A DNA stretch of 64,000 nt from Agrobacterium tumefaciens (GCA_025559845.1 CP048472.1:62001-126000), one strand, 5' to 3'; numbered from the stretch's first letter, positions 18,483 through 27,805 are shown. Made by a program: numbers and translations. Notes: generated by a model not told the origin, from the letters alone.

Positions 18483-19591
18483 ATGGAGAAAATAGTTTAT
18501 GTAGGCCTCGACGTTCATGCTGACACGATAGCTGTCGCCATTGCTGACGACGGTCGGAATCGAGAGATCCGATTTCACGGTGTGATTGAAAATACTGCAG
18601 ATAGTGTTCTAGGTCTCACCAAGCGGCTTGTTGCCGCAAACACCCAACCCATCTTCTGCTATGAAGCAGGCCCATGCGGATACGGTCTGCATCGCTTGCT
18701 CACGAAGCTTGGATTTGATTGTGCTGTCGTCTCTCCGGCCATGATCCCTCGTCGTGCAGGCGACCGGATCAAAACCGATCGACGCGATGCGGAAATGCTG
18801 GCGCGGCTGTGGCGAGCAGGCGAATTGACCCCGGTCTGGACACCGGATGAAGAACAGGAAGCTATGCGGGATCTGATCCGAACCCGCAAACAGTCCCTGG
18901 ATGCGCTGAAGATTGCAAAACAGCAGCTCCAGAGCTTTCTGCTGCGGCATGGCCTTCGCTACAATCGACCTACTTACTGGACCAAAATCCATTGGCGCTG
19001 GGTCAATGAGCTGCGCAAATTCCGCTTTCCACATCAGCAACTGGCTTTTGAGGAACTGAAGCGAACCATCCGCCAGATCGAAGAGCGCATCGCCACGTTG
19101 GATCAGGCCATTAAAGATGCTGTAAAGGATTGGCGTTTTGGTGCACTGGTCGATGCCCTGCGATCATTGCACGGCGTCAACACGATCATCGCTGCGACAC
19201 TGGCCGCAGAGATCGGCGACATCAACCGCTTCGACAATCCACGCCAGCTCATGGCCTGGTTGGGGCTGGTGCCAAGTGAGCATTCCAGCGGCAGCACAGT
19301 CAGACGGGGGCGCATTACAAAGACAGGTAATGCCCTGGCCCGAACCATGATGGTTGAAGCTAGTTGTCGTATCGACACCCACCTCGAGAAAGACATCCTT
19401 TTTTGAAGCGCAGTCAGCATCAGCCTCAAGAGATTAAAGATATTGGCTGGAAAGCGCAGACGCGATTGTGCAAGCGGTACCGGGACCTTTCAAAAACCGG
19501 GAAACCACAACCTCGTGTTCTGACCGCTATTGCGCGCGAACTTGCTGGCTTTATCTGGGATATTGCCCGGCACGTGCCGATCCCAGCATAG
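18483..19591 (+). pseudogene. tnp: IS110-family transposase, frameshifted
   Basis: An IS110/IS1111-type DEDD transposase. The start MEKIVYVGLDVHADTIAVAI holds the first catalytic Asp; KTDRRDAEMLARLWRAGELT and the C-terminal LHGVNTIIAATLAAEIGDI with the later serine region (SEHSSGSTVRRGRITKTGNA) are typical. After codon MVEAS the frame breaks: one base is missing after 19366, and the usual continuation SYRHPPR...IAWKAQ-like, here DIGWKAQTRLCKRYRDL, is read in the next frame to 19591. A single-base loss, so decay is recent. Confidence 0.88.
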
Positions 19592-19842
19592 CCCGAGACG
19601 TACCGCACCTTTCTGCCTGTGCAGCATGCTGGAGATGACGGCCAAAGAACAGGGAACCCTCGACTTACGTTGGGATAGATATCCGTCCTTAGAGAGAGGC
19701 AAGCCCGCATCGAATATGGTCAGGCGGTGAAAATCCGCGGATGAGAGTATGATAACCATCGGTTCGGATCGCCATCTCCAGCACCGTGCACAGGCTGCAT
19801 CAATTGACTGACCTCGCGAAAACGGGGTAGTTTAAATGCGCC

Positions 19843-19895
19843 CGGAAAACCTAAATCGCTCATGAGAGCGTACAATTTCGCACTAATCTTGTTCT
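19843..19895. repeat. Right arm of the inverted repeat around the IS110 element
   Basis: Inverted, shorter counterpart of 18250-18447: GGAAAACCTAAATCGCTCAT (19843-19862), then a 27-base block (19869-19895) ending CACTAATCTTGTTCT. Together the arms bracket the IS110 transposase, about 35 bp from its start codon on one side and 250 bp from its end on the other. Confidence 0.75.
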
Positions 19896-20190
19896 GCCCC
19901 CAGGAATGCGACCGTTTCGACGTGGTTCGGTATCTTATTCGAGAATCGAAATGTAAAGATTCTCTTTATAATCAGTCAGCCTGCAGCATGTGCGTTAGGA
20001 GAAAAATCATGCTATAGTCTGATTAATATTACTCTATAAGATCGACCATAAGCTATTTTCTTATATCATTCCGCCTGTGGCAATCGGAATCGCTTGGCGC
20101 TTAAACGTGAGGGTGACCATCTACGGCGCTAAGACACTACTCAAGCTTTGGTTTCGGAAAATGACTACTTCAACATCGTGCATTTTCACC

Positions 20191-20204
20191 AGGTCAATTG
20201 AATC
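20191..20204 (+). promoter_or_regulatory. Candidate vir box before virF
   Basis: AGGTCAATTGAATC keeps the palindromic TCAATTGA core of the VirG site with three mismatches to the 14-base consensus. It lies 98 bp before the virF start. Confidence 0.45.
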
Positions 20205-20301
20205 ACAGGTTGTTAATTGCAAAAGTAATACAATAAAAATTGAGGCTCTCTCTTTATCACAGTAGGTTCCGACCGATTGAGAGAAAGAAGGAGCATGCAC
20301 G

Positions 20302-21240
20302 ATGGAGCCCAACCAACGAAGCTTAAGTGATGAATCCGAAGCGTCCCGTACGGAAGTCCATTCTACATCGACAAATAGGGATATGCCTCCCGAGCTTTTG
20401 GCTAAGGTGGCAACTTATATTCCTACCCAGGACCCGATAGAAACGGCACGAAATCTTGGAAGCCTGGAACGTACAGGGCGTGCAGGTCGTGAAGCCGTTA
20501 CAAGTGATCCCGTCGGAAAATATCACGCGCGAATGAAACGAATTGGCGCCTCCGCCAAAACCGTGTTCGATACGGTCATTCCCGGAAATCAATTACCTGA
20601 GTGGGAGACGAACCGACCCTCTCCGACGGCCAGAACGCGAGCCGTTGGCCCAATTCTTAAGTTCCAGTCTGAAGCGGGAAAATCGAGATTTGTCACCAAT
20701 ATACTCAATTTGCCTGAATCTGCTCAGTGCGACGCAATTCTTAGTGTCATAAAACACTTGAATGATCTTGGTGAAGCAAACAAGACGCGACTTATCGAAC
20801 GCTCTATCGAAATTTTGCGGCTAGAACCCCCTTTGACCTGGAATATGGGCCAGAAATGCCCTGCGGTCGACGTGCTGGTCCAAGGCGAAAAGTACCTAAA
20901 TGCGGATCAACTGGCTCGCATACAACAAGAGAGGAGCAGCCGTCCGCGGCTGTCTCCCCTGTTTGGCCGAGCCATAGCCGATTTCGAGGTTCAAAAAACC
21001 ATGGACGCAAATCCTAGACGATATAGGGACGCGGCGGGGCCTGAGGTCAGAGCTGTAGACACAGTAATTGAGACAATTGAGAGATATAGTGCGTCGTTAG
21101 CAAGAGGCGGTCCAAATGCAGTGGGACTCCTAACGACGAACGAAAGCTTTGAGAAAAATATCAATGAGGTCTACAACCGTACGCGAGCCGAGCTAGACGC
21201 TTCTTCACGTGACAGAAGTCGCTCTGGACTATCGCGATAA
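20302..21240 (+). CDS. virF: VirF translocated F-box effector
   Basis: A 312-residue protein, the long nopaline-type form rather than the about 200-residue octopine form. An F-box is visible near residues 29-66 (MPPELLAKVATYIPTQDPIE, ending GRAGREAV). VirF enters plant cells and directs SCF-type degradation of VirE2-bound host proteins. The C terminus SRDRSRSGLSR is the arginine-rich type IV secretion signal. AAGGAG precedes the ATG by 9 nt. The 3' flank is non-coding. Confidence 0.9.
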   Translation: MEPNQRSLSDESEASRTEVHSTSTNRDMPPELLAKVATYIPTQDPIETARNLGSLERTGRAGREAVTSDPVGKYHARMKRIGASAKTVFDTVIPGNQLPEWETNRPSPTARTRAVGPILKFQSEAGKSRFVTNILNLPESAQCDAILSVIKHLNDLGEANKTRLIERSIEILRLEPPLTWNMGQKCPAVDVLVQGEKYLNADQLARIQQERSSRPRLSPLFGRAIADFEVQKTMDANPRRYRDAAGPEVRAVDTVIETIERYSASLARGGPNAVGLLTTNESFEKNINEVYNRTRAELDASSRDRSRSGLSR

Positions 21241-22140
21241 TTTCCTGGATCCACCGCGCTGTTGTAAGTTGACACATCGCATCGTCTTGCCGCTGACGGG
21301 ACTTTTGGGGACGTCTTTAGTTGAACCGCCCCATGACGCGAATGCTGTTTGATCCCGTATCACTTCCCTCGCAAATTCTGAAGGGACATCAGGTCTCGAA
21401 TGTACGGCCCCATTTGTTTCAAATGAAGCTTTCGCCGGCGTTTCTGAAATCCTTCTGAAAACGTCCGACCCTACGTTCGTCTGAAGGGGCCGTGTCAACC
21501 GGACGTGATAGGGATGGTAGACGCAGCGGTTTTTCCGGTTTCACGCTGCGGCCTAAAACGCCTAGGTTGGAAAGCATTACCTATCCGGCCCCACCCCTCT
21601 GGTTGCGATCTGGTGCAACACGGTGATGCAACGTCGACTGCACTGAACTAAAAAATGCAAAGGGATATCAATTGAGCCGATCTTCCCTGAGTGCAGCCTT
21701 TGGAAAAGAGGACGGTTTCGGAGCCTTGTCCATGCGCGGAAATAAACAGGCGAATACGGGGCCTGAAAATTCTCAAAGTGGCGATAGTGCAACGGCGCGG
21801 CCCGCCTCCGGGGTTGCGTTTTGCTGTCCGTGAACTGCAATGTCTCGAAGCACCGGAGCGCGTGCGAATGAGCGCGTGGATCGCCTCATGGCGCTCGGAG
21901 CTTCAGGGGAATCCGCCGCCCTCAACACTTCATACCAAACAGAAACATGGAGATGCCGAAAACGCCATCCTAGTGGAATCATCGTCCGCGCTGAGAGATT
22001 GCTTCTCATCAAGCAGACGGGGCGACTGCAAGGCAGGGCTTGCTAGGCGACTGACTCCTCATCTCAAAGCTCAACGTAACAGCAATTCCATAGTATCGGA
22101 ATGGCTTACCTTCTTTTAGTCAATCTAAATGGGATCACCT
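21241..22140. other. Region between virF and virK
   Basis: No gene I can name. A near-perfect vir box lies at 21416-21429. Downstream, a TTG-started 55-codon frame at 21673-21840 has a good AGGGA site (product begins SRSSLSAAFGKEDGFGALSM), and overlapping frames run on toward virK, so a decayed vir-regulated gene is possible. Confidence 0.4.
21416..21429 (+). promoter_or_regulatory. Candidate vir box between virF and virK
   Basis: GTTTCAAATGAAGC matches the VirG consensus with one mismatch. It is over 700 bp before virK, so it may serve virK through a long leader or a lost or unrecognised gene in between. Confidence 0.5.
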
Positions 22141-22575
22141 ATGAAACTTATGCTACCCACCCTGTTTGGGATACTTTTGGCTACGGCTGCAAACGCTGCC
22201 AATGATAGTCATGTACTAGCAACCTTTCCCGAGATTGCGCTTGCACTGACTACCGGCAAGCCAGTGGACGTTATGGTCGATTTAAGTTTGTGTACTCCGG
22301 GGACCGACGATACACCGCCGACGAAGACGCGCGGAGGCATTCGCATAGATGGGTATAGAATCACTTCTGACGGCACCCTCGCTTTTGCGGATCAGCACTT
22401 TACGATTGATCGTGACGGTAAGCCTATTCTTCAGTTTCTTCGCTACCAAATCCGGTTGGACGGTGACGCCGAACTGACTATGGTCGTATTCAACATGCCA
22501 AGCTACGAGAGAAAAGGTACCAGCTTGGCCTACAAGTGCGCGATCAGTCACGGGTTGAGTTTCTTCGCTCCATAG
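22141..22575 (+). CDS. virK: VirK family exported protein
   Basis: A 144-residue protein with a clear signal peptide (MKLMLPTLFGILLATAANAA, cut after ANA or NAA). The mature part matches the VirK family: DVMVDLSLCTPGTDDTPPTK, GGIRIDGYRI, and two cysteines that could pair. virK is vir-induced in several Ti plasmids and rhizobia; its role is unknown and it is not needed for tumours in tests on octopine strains. ATG 22129 would add four residues before the signal peptide. Confidence 0.85.
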   Translation: MKLMLPTLFGILLATAANAANDSHVLATFPEIALALTTGKPVDVMVDLSLCTPGTDDTPPTKTRGGIRIDGYRITSDGTLAFADQHFTIDRDGKPILQFLRYQIRLDGDAELTMVVFNMPSYERKGTSLAYKCAISHGLSFFAP

Positions 22576-22671
22576 TGATCTCTGACTCCTGTGTGACGCC
22601 AATCAGAGTTGGCTTAATCTGCCCGGCGAGGCAATTTGCAGATGGTGGTTCGAGTATGAAAAAGGTACTCG

Positions 22672-23425
22672 TCATAGCGCAAGCGCTCGTTTTAAAATAA
22701 AGGCGCTGGCCATGCGATTGATCTTGGCTGAGCGGGCGCCGATCGCCTTGGCGGTATCGCGCCAGGTTGCGGTCATGGTCGCGACCTCTTTGATTATCGC
22801 GCGGGCCTGCGGCAGCGTGAGAGCGCGAAAAACTCCGACGCGGCTTCCAGCAGATCGAGCGAGCAGGTGCCCTCGTCGAGATGGATGTTCGCCGTCAGCT
22901 CCCGAGCCTTCAGATCGGTCGGAACGGGTTTGAGGTCGTATGCCGGCGAGAGCGACCAGTCCGCCTTTCCCAGTCACAGGAAACCGTGATTGCGCAGGTG
23001 ATCGTCGACATTGGAAATCAGCACATGGAAGACGACACGCCGATAGAGGACATGGGCGTCCGTCTTACCTTGGGCGCCGTGTTTAGCAAGGGCATCGACG
23101 ATCTCCGGAGAGCTGCCGCGCTCGCCGCCCATCGTCGCCATCGTCGACAGGAACGGGGTGCGGATCGCCCCTCGCGATCGAAGCGTCGCGACAACATGAC
23201 GGCCTTGCCGGCGAGGTCGATCAACTCGTGCCGAGGAGTGGCGATACCTGCCTGGCCGGCCAGCCGCAGCGCGATCTCTTCCCAGCTCTCCATGCTGTAG
23301 TCGTTGGTCTCCTTCGGGAATTTCGCGATTGAGAGTCGACCATGTTGGTCGATGACCGAGGCCTTCGGGCAGGCATCGCCAAGGGAGGAGCCTGGGGCAA
23401 AGATGAGCTGCAGGCCTTCATCTTA
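22672..23425 (-). pseudogene. HipA-family kinase relic
   Basis: Pieces of a HipA-like Ser/Thr kinase in more than one frame: IFAPGSSLGDACPKASVIDQ then HGRLSIAKFPKETNDYSMES near 23300-23420, SWEEIALRLAGQAGIATPRH, a VFHVLISNVDDHLRNHGFL-type catalytic stretch at about 22985-23050, and a C-terminal ARAIIKEVATMTATWRDTAK piece. Frame changes between these pieces and the missing N terminus show it is dead. No hipB antitoxin partner was seen. Confidence 0.75.
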
Positions 23426-23876
23426 GCGGCATAATTGCGGGTGATAGCAATGAAAGCTCAATTCATGAGGTTTCTTTCCGCATCCTTCAACGAATCCCTG
23501 CCTCGACGAGGGTGCGATCGCAAATGTATCGTGAAAGCGGTTCGGCCGACCAGGCCCAAGTGGTAGAGCCGGAGCCATATTGGAGGCTGATCTACGAAGG
23601 GAGAAAAGCAGCAGACTGGCATCCCACAAGGCTCTCTCGGCGTTGGATGCAATGCCGAACGAAAAACTCATTTTCCGCCTGAATTGCTCGCCGAATTCGC
23701 GACGCACTTGCCATTCGGCAATCCATTGGAAACGGCAGATAATCTCACGAATTTTTCAGCTCGCAAGTCGCCAAGTGCGGGTGCGGTTTAGGGTAAGCGC
23801 GCAATACCCCGCACCTTTTTCCGTTGAATGAGCTGAGGCATTTGGTGTCCACCTAAAATGAGGTGGACGCCAAATC
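23426..23876. other. Gap between the hipA relic and an IS relic
   Basis: No supported gene. The end of the region forms a strong hairpin (listed separately). Confidence 0.4.
23840..23875. repeat. Hairpin directly before an IS tnpA relic
   Basis: ATTTGGTGTCCACCT (23840-23854) and AGGTGGACGCCAAAT (23861-23875) pair over 15 bp with one G-T pair and a 6-base loop. The right arm contains the only purine-rich site before the ATG at 23877. Confidence 0.65.
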
Positions 23877-24056
23877 ATGGAAGATGATCAGAAACTGCGT
23901 GTGAGGCTTATAGGCCGGAACGGGCGACGTCGTTTTGATCCGGTATCGAAGGAGCGGCTTGTCGCAGCCTGCCTTGAGCCGGGGGCATCGGTATCGAGAC
24001 TTGCGCTCGAACATGGGGTCAATGCCAACCTCCTTTGGAAATGGATAGGCAAGTGA
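23877..24056 (+). pseudogene. IS66/IS3-type TnpA N-terminal fragment
   Basis: Fifty-nine codons with a transposase-type helix-turn-helix: RNGRRRFDPVSKERLVAACL, then ALEHGVNANLLWKWIGK and a stop. This is the front half of an IS66 tnpA/orfA type protein. Nothing of the later genes follows. Confidence 0.7.
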
Positions 24057-24839
24057 GTACTGACCGGCCCAATGCGCTTCGGACCGAGGAAGCTAAGCGC
24101 TTGAGCACCGAACGTCCGGTTTAAATGCGCAAAAAATGTCGCCAAGGTTGTACTCATGATCCGGACGCCAAGGTTTCTTGGATAGCAGGTCGCATATTTC
24201 GCATGAACCTTGCGATCAGAGCGGATGTTCATCGGACTTCTTTTGGGGTATTGGCATTTTGCCCTGGTCGTTGACACTATCGCCACCCCGTGTCAGCGAT
24301 ACGCCCTGTCACCAACTTAACCTTTGGTGACAGGGCTAATATTCAATAGATCCCCCGACCCTCAATTAGTTTGGCTAAATAGAGCACAAGCTGCGCTTGG
24401 CGGCTGGCCATCAGTTCTTTTGAACGTTTTCGAACGGCGCCTGCTCAAAATTGCGAGCTTCGATCAGCGCTTCAATAATCGCACTAGTCAGGCGCATGGT
24501 ACAATAATCGGTGCTCCATCGATGACCTTCGGATGTCGAGCGCAGCAAATCCAGTCCCTGGCCGACACAATCTCCTCGGCCCGATTAATCGCCCATTCCA
24601 TAAAGGTTTTTGAACCTGATCGTTTTTCCCGATAACCACAACTATCCGTGTTGCCTCCGCATTTCTAGGACGGGAAGAAAAACAAGCAGTTAAGGCGCAG
24701 CGCGTCGTCCGCTGCATGCCGGGTAACGCTATTGCTCTAAGATCACGCAGCACCAGTTCCACACCTTGCTGCTTTCAGCGAAGGCACCGGTCCGCGACGC
24801 ACAACCGACCTCATCTAGCTTTAGATCAAACAATATCAG
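24057..24839. other. Gene-poor debris
   Basis: Frames on both strands are of similar length and none has a family match or good start site. Probably decayed IS or plasmid DNA. Confidence 0.4.
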
Positions 24840-25025
24840 ATGCACCAACCTGCCATTGTAAAAATAGGGTTCCTCTTCGTTGCTAATTGCGTTCGCGTTT
24901 CTTGTAAGGAGATGGAGCCGCTGGCCGATAGCGGCGCGAACAGTTTCTGCAATCCGACTGGGGACCTATTGACGTATCGTGGGAACATGAGTGCCAGCCG
25001 TCCAAGACAGCCCGTTCATGAATGA
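24840..25025 (+). CDS. Small ORF, unknown
   Basis: Sixty-one codons starting MHQPAIVKIGFLFVANCVRV, which could be a short hydrophobic leader. No clear ribosome site. Its stop overlaps the ATG of the next small ORF (ATGA). That overlap is the only sign that it may be real; it could be chance. Confidence 0.2.
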   Translation: MHQPAIVKIGFLFVANCVRVSCKEMEPLADSGANSFCNPTGDLLTYRGNMSASRPRQPVHE

Positions 25026-25225
25026 TGCGAGGGGCGAGCGCGGCAGAATGGCCAGCCCCGCTCAAAGATGTTTTCAGCCAGCTGTTCAACACGGTTACGA
25101 CGAACCGATCCTGTGCAGCACGCCTTTATAGCGAGCTCCTGAGCTTGAAAAGCGATCTGGATGACTCGTATCGATCCGTTCTCTTTCGAGCAGTGAATCC
25201 GGTAGCCGTCGCAAAACACTACTGA
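25022..25225 (+). CDS. Small ORF, unknown
   Basis: Sixty-seven codons, with a helical-looking middle (PLKDVFSQLFNTVTTNRSCA, YSELLSLKSDLDDSYRSVLF). It overlaps the preceding ORF by 4 bp and converges tail-to-tail with the exported protein gene at 25219. No family recognised. Confidence 0.3.
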   Translation: MMRGASAAEWPAPLKDVFSQLFNTVTTNRSCAARLYSELLSLKSDLDDSYRSVLFRAVNPVAVAKHY

Positions 25226-25929
25226 GCAAGCGAGCGTGGAACCGGAAAGTCTAATACTTTGCTTGTGTAACTTTCTACCAAGGTACTAAACGGCGTGCCG
25301 TCAGGAAGTTTCAGCACAGCACGATGTTCGAGCAGGAATGGCGGCAGGGTAGGAGATCCCCTTCCAGACGCAATCAAGCCGTCCATGTCCCAGCCTTCTG
25401 ATAGAGGAGACCAGAGTAACTTGGCAGATAGATTGGTGCGTGTGAAATTGAGAGCCAGAACGGCTCTGCCAAACGCGATATCGCTGGTATTCAATGCCTG
25501 ATTCATCTCGGCCGTTAATCTTGCCGGCACATACCAATTGTCGGCCTCGGACAAGACGCGGTCGCCGCAGACCAGGCGAACGCGGCGATAAGCGATCGGC
25601 TCGTCGGGTCCGACGGTCAGTAGTTCACGGATGTGATCATCGGCCGGCTTGGCTTGCCCGCGCACACGCTGAGCTAGGATCTTGGAACCTTCCGGTGCGA
25701 GCTTGTGCCCGGCGCACCAGCGGTCAAGGGTCAACGTAGCACTGGCGTTACTCAGGAGATTGGCATTCAAGGTCTGGAGAACCGCAAGCGCTTCCACTCG
25801 AGATGCCGGCGTGTTCAACCACTGAGACCCTATAGACGGTTCTTGCGCAATTGCGATCTGGGTGCCCAGCACGATGGAGGCCGCTGCAAGTGCGGCGATG
25901 CGAAAGCATTTCGAAGGGCATAATGACAC
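25219..25929 (-). CDS. Exported chorismate-lyase-like protein
   Basis: A 236-residue protein from GTG 25929 with an AAAGGA site about 10 nt upstream. A signal peptide is clear (FRIAALAAASIVLGTQIAIAQ). The mature part looks like the chorismate lyase/UTRA fold: LLTVGPDEPIAYRRVRLVCG, VLSEADNWYVPARL, DIAFGRAVLALNFTR. Related proteins (UbiC) release 4-hydroxybenzoate from chorismate, but here export makes that reaction doubtful. It lies on the minus strand, downstream of the vir box at 26716. Function unknown. Confidence 0.72.
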   Translation of the reverse strand: MSLCPSKCFRIAALAAASIVLGTQIAIAQEPSIGSQWLNTPASRVEALAVLQTLNANLLSNASATLTLDRWCAGHKLAPEGSKILAQRVRGQAKPADDHIRELLTVGPDEPIAYRRVRLVCGDRVLSEADNWYVPARLTAEMNQALNTSDIAFGRAVLALNFTRTNLSAKLLWSPLSEGWDMDGLIASGRGSPTLPPFLLEHRAVLKLPDGTPFSTLVESYTSKVLDFPVPRSLAQ

Positions 25930-26391
25930 GGAGAATGAAATCCTTTGTGGAGCAAATTTGATGGGCGAACCCTGCGGTCAAATTGCGTTGATTTTGGGAG
26001 GCGAGCGCGCGTTGTCAGCATATATGATACCGGCAGCAAGATCTGGCCTGCGCCTTGGGCGCACCGTATACCGGTCAGGTTCCCGATTGACTTTCTCACC
26101 ATCTTTTGATGTTCCTGCCGCGCAGGTTCGCACCTGTTGAAGCCTAGGTGCCCGAGCCGTTCTTTGCTTGCGTCGCATTGATGTTGTCCATGATATCCTC
26201 CGTCCACTCGCCGACCTATAGTTGGAATTTGCAGGTGTTGACGAGTGAGATACCACGTTGGTTTTCGTCCAGCGTGGCGACAATTTTCATCGTGGCACTT
26301 GGAAATCCAATGGACTTGGGTTTCAAACCAGGAGCGCGGCGGCTGGTTGGATTTCTCCCAAATCTATCGAATCGTTATTCTCACTTGCGAG
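25930..26391. other. Leader or spacer between a small vir-boxed ORF and the exported protein
   Basis: No supported gene. If the vir box at 26716-26729 drives a leftward transcript, this would be its untranslated middle. Confidence 0.35.
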
Positions 26392-26634
26392 TCAGCGCTC
26401 TTGGTCTTCCCCCTCGCGCGTTGCAAGATGCTCGTATAGCTGGATCGGATAAAATAGTTCGCAACCGAACGCAAAATCCAAGAGCAGTTGCTCGAAAAAG
26501 GACCTCTTCGTCGAAGTTGGGCGCTGCTGCCGGTCGGGCGATAGTTGTAGATCAGGCAGGGATACGCCGTCGATAGTTGCCAATCGCAGATGCGAGTAGC
26601 CCAGGCGCTTGTCTGATTTCTTTTGGTGCCCCAT
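26392..26634 (-). CDS. Small ORF behind a perfect vir box
   Basis: Eighty codons starting MGHQKKSDKRLGYSHLRLAT and ending HLATREGEDQER. An AAGGAG site lies about 11 nt before the ATG. The middle (KRSFFEQLLLDFAFGCELFY) is hydrophobic-helical. A perfect VirG site lies 82 bp upstream in the right orientation for this gene. No family recognised. The charged C-terminal tail is compatible with, but not diagnostic of, a type IV secretion signal. Confidence 0.45.
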   Translation of the reverse strand: MGHQKKSDKRLGYSHLRLATIDGVSLPDLQLSPDRQQRPTSTKRSFFEQLLLDFAFGCELFYPIQLYEHLATREGEDQER

Positions 26635-26715
26635 GTCATCGTACTCCTTATGTAAGCTTACCGACGATATGTGCAGTCCATCAGCAGTATAATGATTACA
26701 GGAGACCAAAGATTG

Positions 26716-26729
26716 GTTTCAAATGTAAC
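26716..26729 (-). promoter_or_regulatory. Perfect vir box
   Basis: GTTTCAAATGTAAC fits RTTDCAWWTGHAAY at every position. It is 82 bp before the small ORF that starts at 26634. The plus-strand side has no gene start in range, since tzs points the other way. Confidence 0.75.
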
Positions 26730-27073
26730 CGAATAAGCCTGCTGTACGTAATGGCAATCGGTCGATATCAGTCGGCACAGCCACTCGTCTTGCTGAGATG
26801 CAATGTCGACGTGTAACCAAAATGACTTTGATGGAAGTCGACTTTGAAGCCTGACCGACGCCGGCTAATCGAAATCTGCAACTGCTGGAACTCGGAAGCG
26901 GCCAAATCCCTCGAGGACCGAGCGCCGGCCGAGGTGCTTCGAAAGAAATCACTTACTCAAATAAGATGTGCGAATAGCTTTGGCGCGCCGCATGTCGCGC
27001 TTGGAGGTGACGCCGACCGATGCTGCGCCGCCGATGGCCATCCAACACGCAGGTCAAATGATGAAGCGGCGAA
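26730..27073. other. Spacer between the vir box and the tzs 3' end
   Basis: No supported gene; a plus-strand frame at 26844-27137 is antisense to the tzs end and lacks a ribosome site. Confidence 0.4.
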
Positions 27074-27805
27074 TCACCGAATTCGCGTCAGCGTGACCGG
27101 GCAAACAGGCTGTCCTGCGCCATCTTCTGGCCACTGAGGAAAATCGCGCTCCTGCGAGAGCGCATGTTCAAGATATTCATTAGCTATGGCCTCTATGAGC
27201 TCTACGTGCCGCCCTGCATCAATATTTGGCAACTGGCTGATTGCGAGATCGTGTTTGCGCGCAAAACGAATTGCGCAGCGATATCCGTCGATATCTTCCA
27301 AAATCGGTCGAGCGGCAGGGTAGTTCCAGAGTTCCGCCAACTCCTCCAACAACGAGGGGCGATCTTCCCGGATGGCAAACATTTCCGCAACGCGTTGCTT
27401 GGCTCGGGTGAGAAAGGCGTCCGAATCCCCAAGACGTAGCCGCTTGACATGCCATTGAAAACCCGATCTCCAAAACGGACTTTTAGCCATGCAATTGAGA
27501 AGCGAAATCGACCCGCCCTCGAGAATAAGACCGTCTTCGGACTTCCGCCAATCCACTTCGAATATGAGTCGACGATGGGCACTCTCAGCGTCAAGGATGC
27601 CCTCGGTGAGGGGGCGGGAATCCAAATATATTCTCCGCGTTGATTGCAATTCCGATTCCAAAGGTCTTCCGCTACCTGTCGCGATTTGAGGACAGCATTG
27701 CACACGATCAAGGGCAACCACCGGCCACCCGGTTTCTTGTGCGATTTGGATCGCCATGTCCGTTTTGCCGCTGCAAGTCGGTCCGTAGATGAGATGGAGT
27801 ATCAT
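27074..27805 (-). CDS. tzs: Tzs dimethylallyl transferase (trans-zeatin secretion)
   Basis: A 243-residue isopentenyltransferase that joins dimethylallyl diphosphate (or its hydroxylated form) to AMP, making cytokinin in the bacterium. The start MILHLIYGPTCSGKTDMAIQ holds the P-loop; substrate-site residues are in VALDRVQCCPQIATGSGRP and the conserved LEGGSISLLNCM. Upstream in-frame codons to 27862 are extra; ATG 27805 gives the standard length. tzs is typical of nopaline-type plasmids and vir-induced. It is distinct from the T-DNA ipt. Confidence 0.95.
   Translation of the reverse strand: MILHLIYGPTCSGKTDMAIQIAQETGWPVVALDRVQCCPQIATGSGRPLESELQSTRRIYLDSRPLTEGILDAESAHRRLIFEVDWRKSEDGLILEGGSISLLNCMAKSPFWRSGFQWHVKRLRLGDSDAFLTRAKQRVAEMFAIREDRPSLLEELAELWNYPAARPILEDIDGYRCAIRFARKHDLAISQLPNIDAGRHVELIEAIANEYLEHALSQERDFPQWPEDGAGQPVCPVTLTRIR

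Larger units (their letters stand above)
19592..20301. other. IS-flank and AT-rich virF upstream region
   Basis: The first part is IS110 3' flank with the right repeat arm. From about 19900 the DNA turns AT-rich and holds no supported gene; a short plus-strand frame at 20077-20265 has no ribosome site or family match. The virF promoter lies near the right end. Confidence 0.5.
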
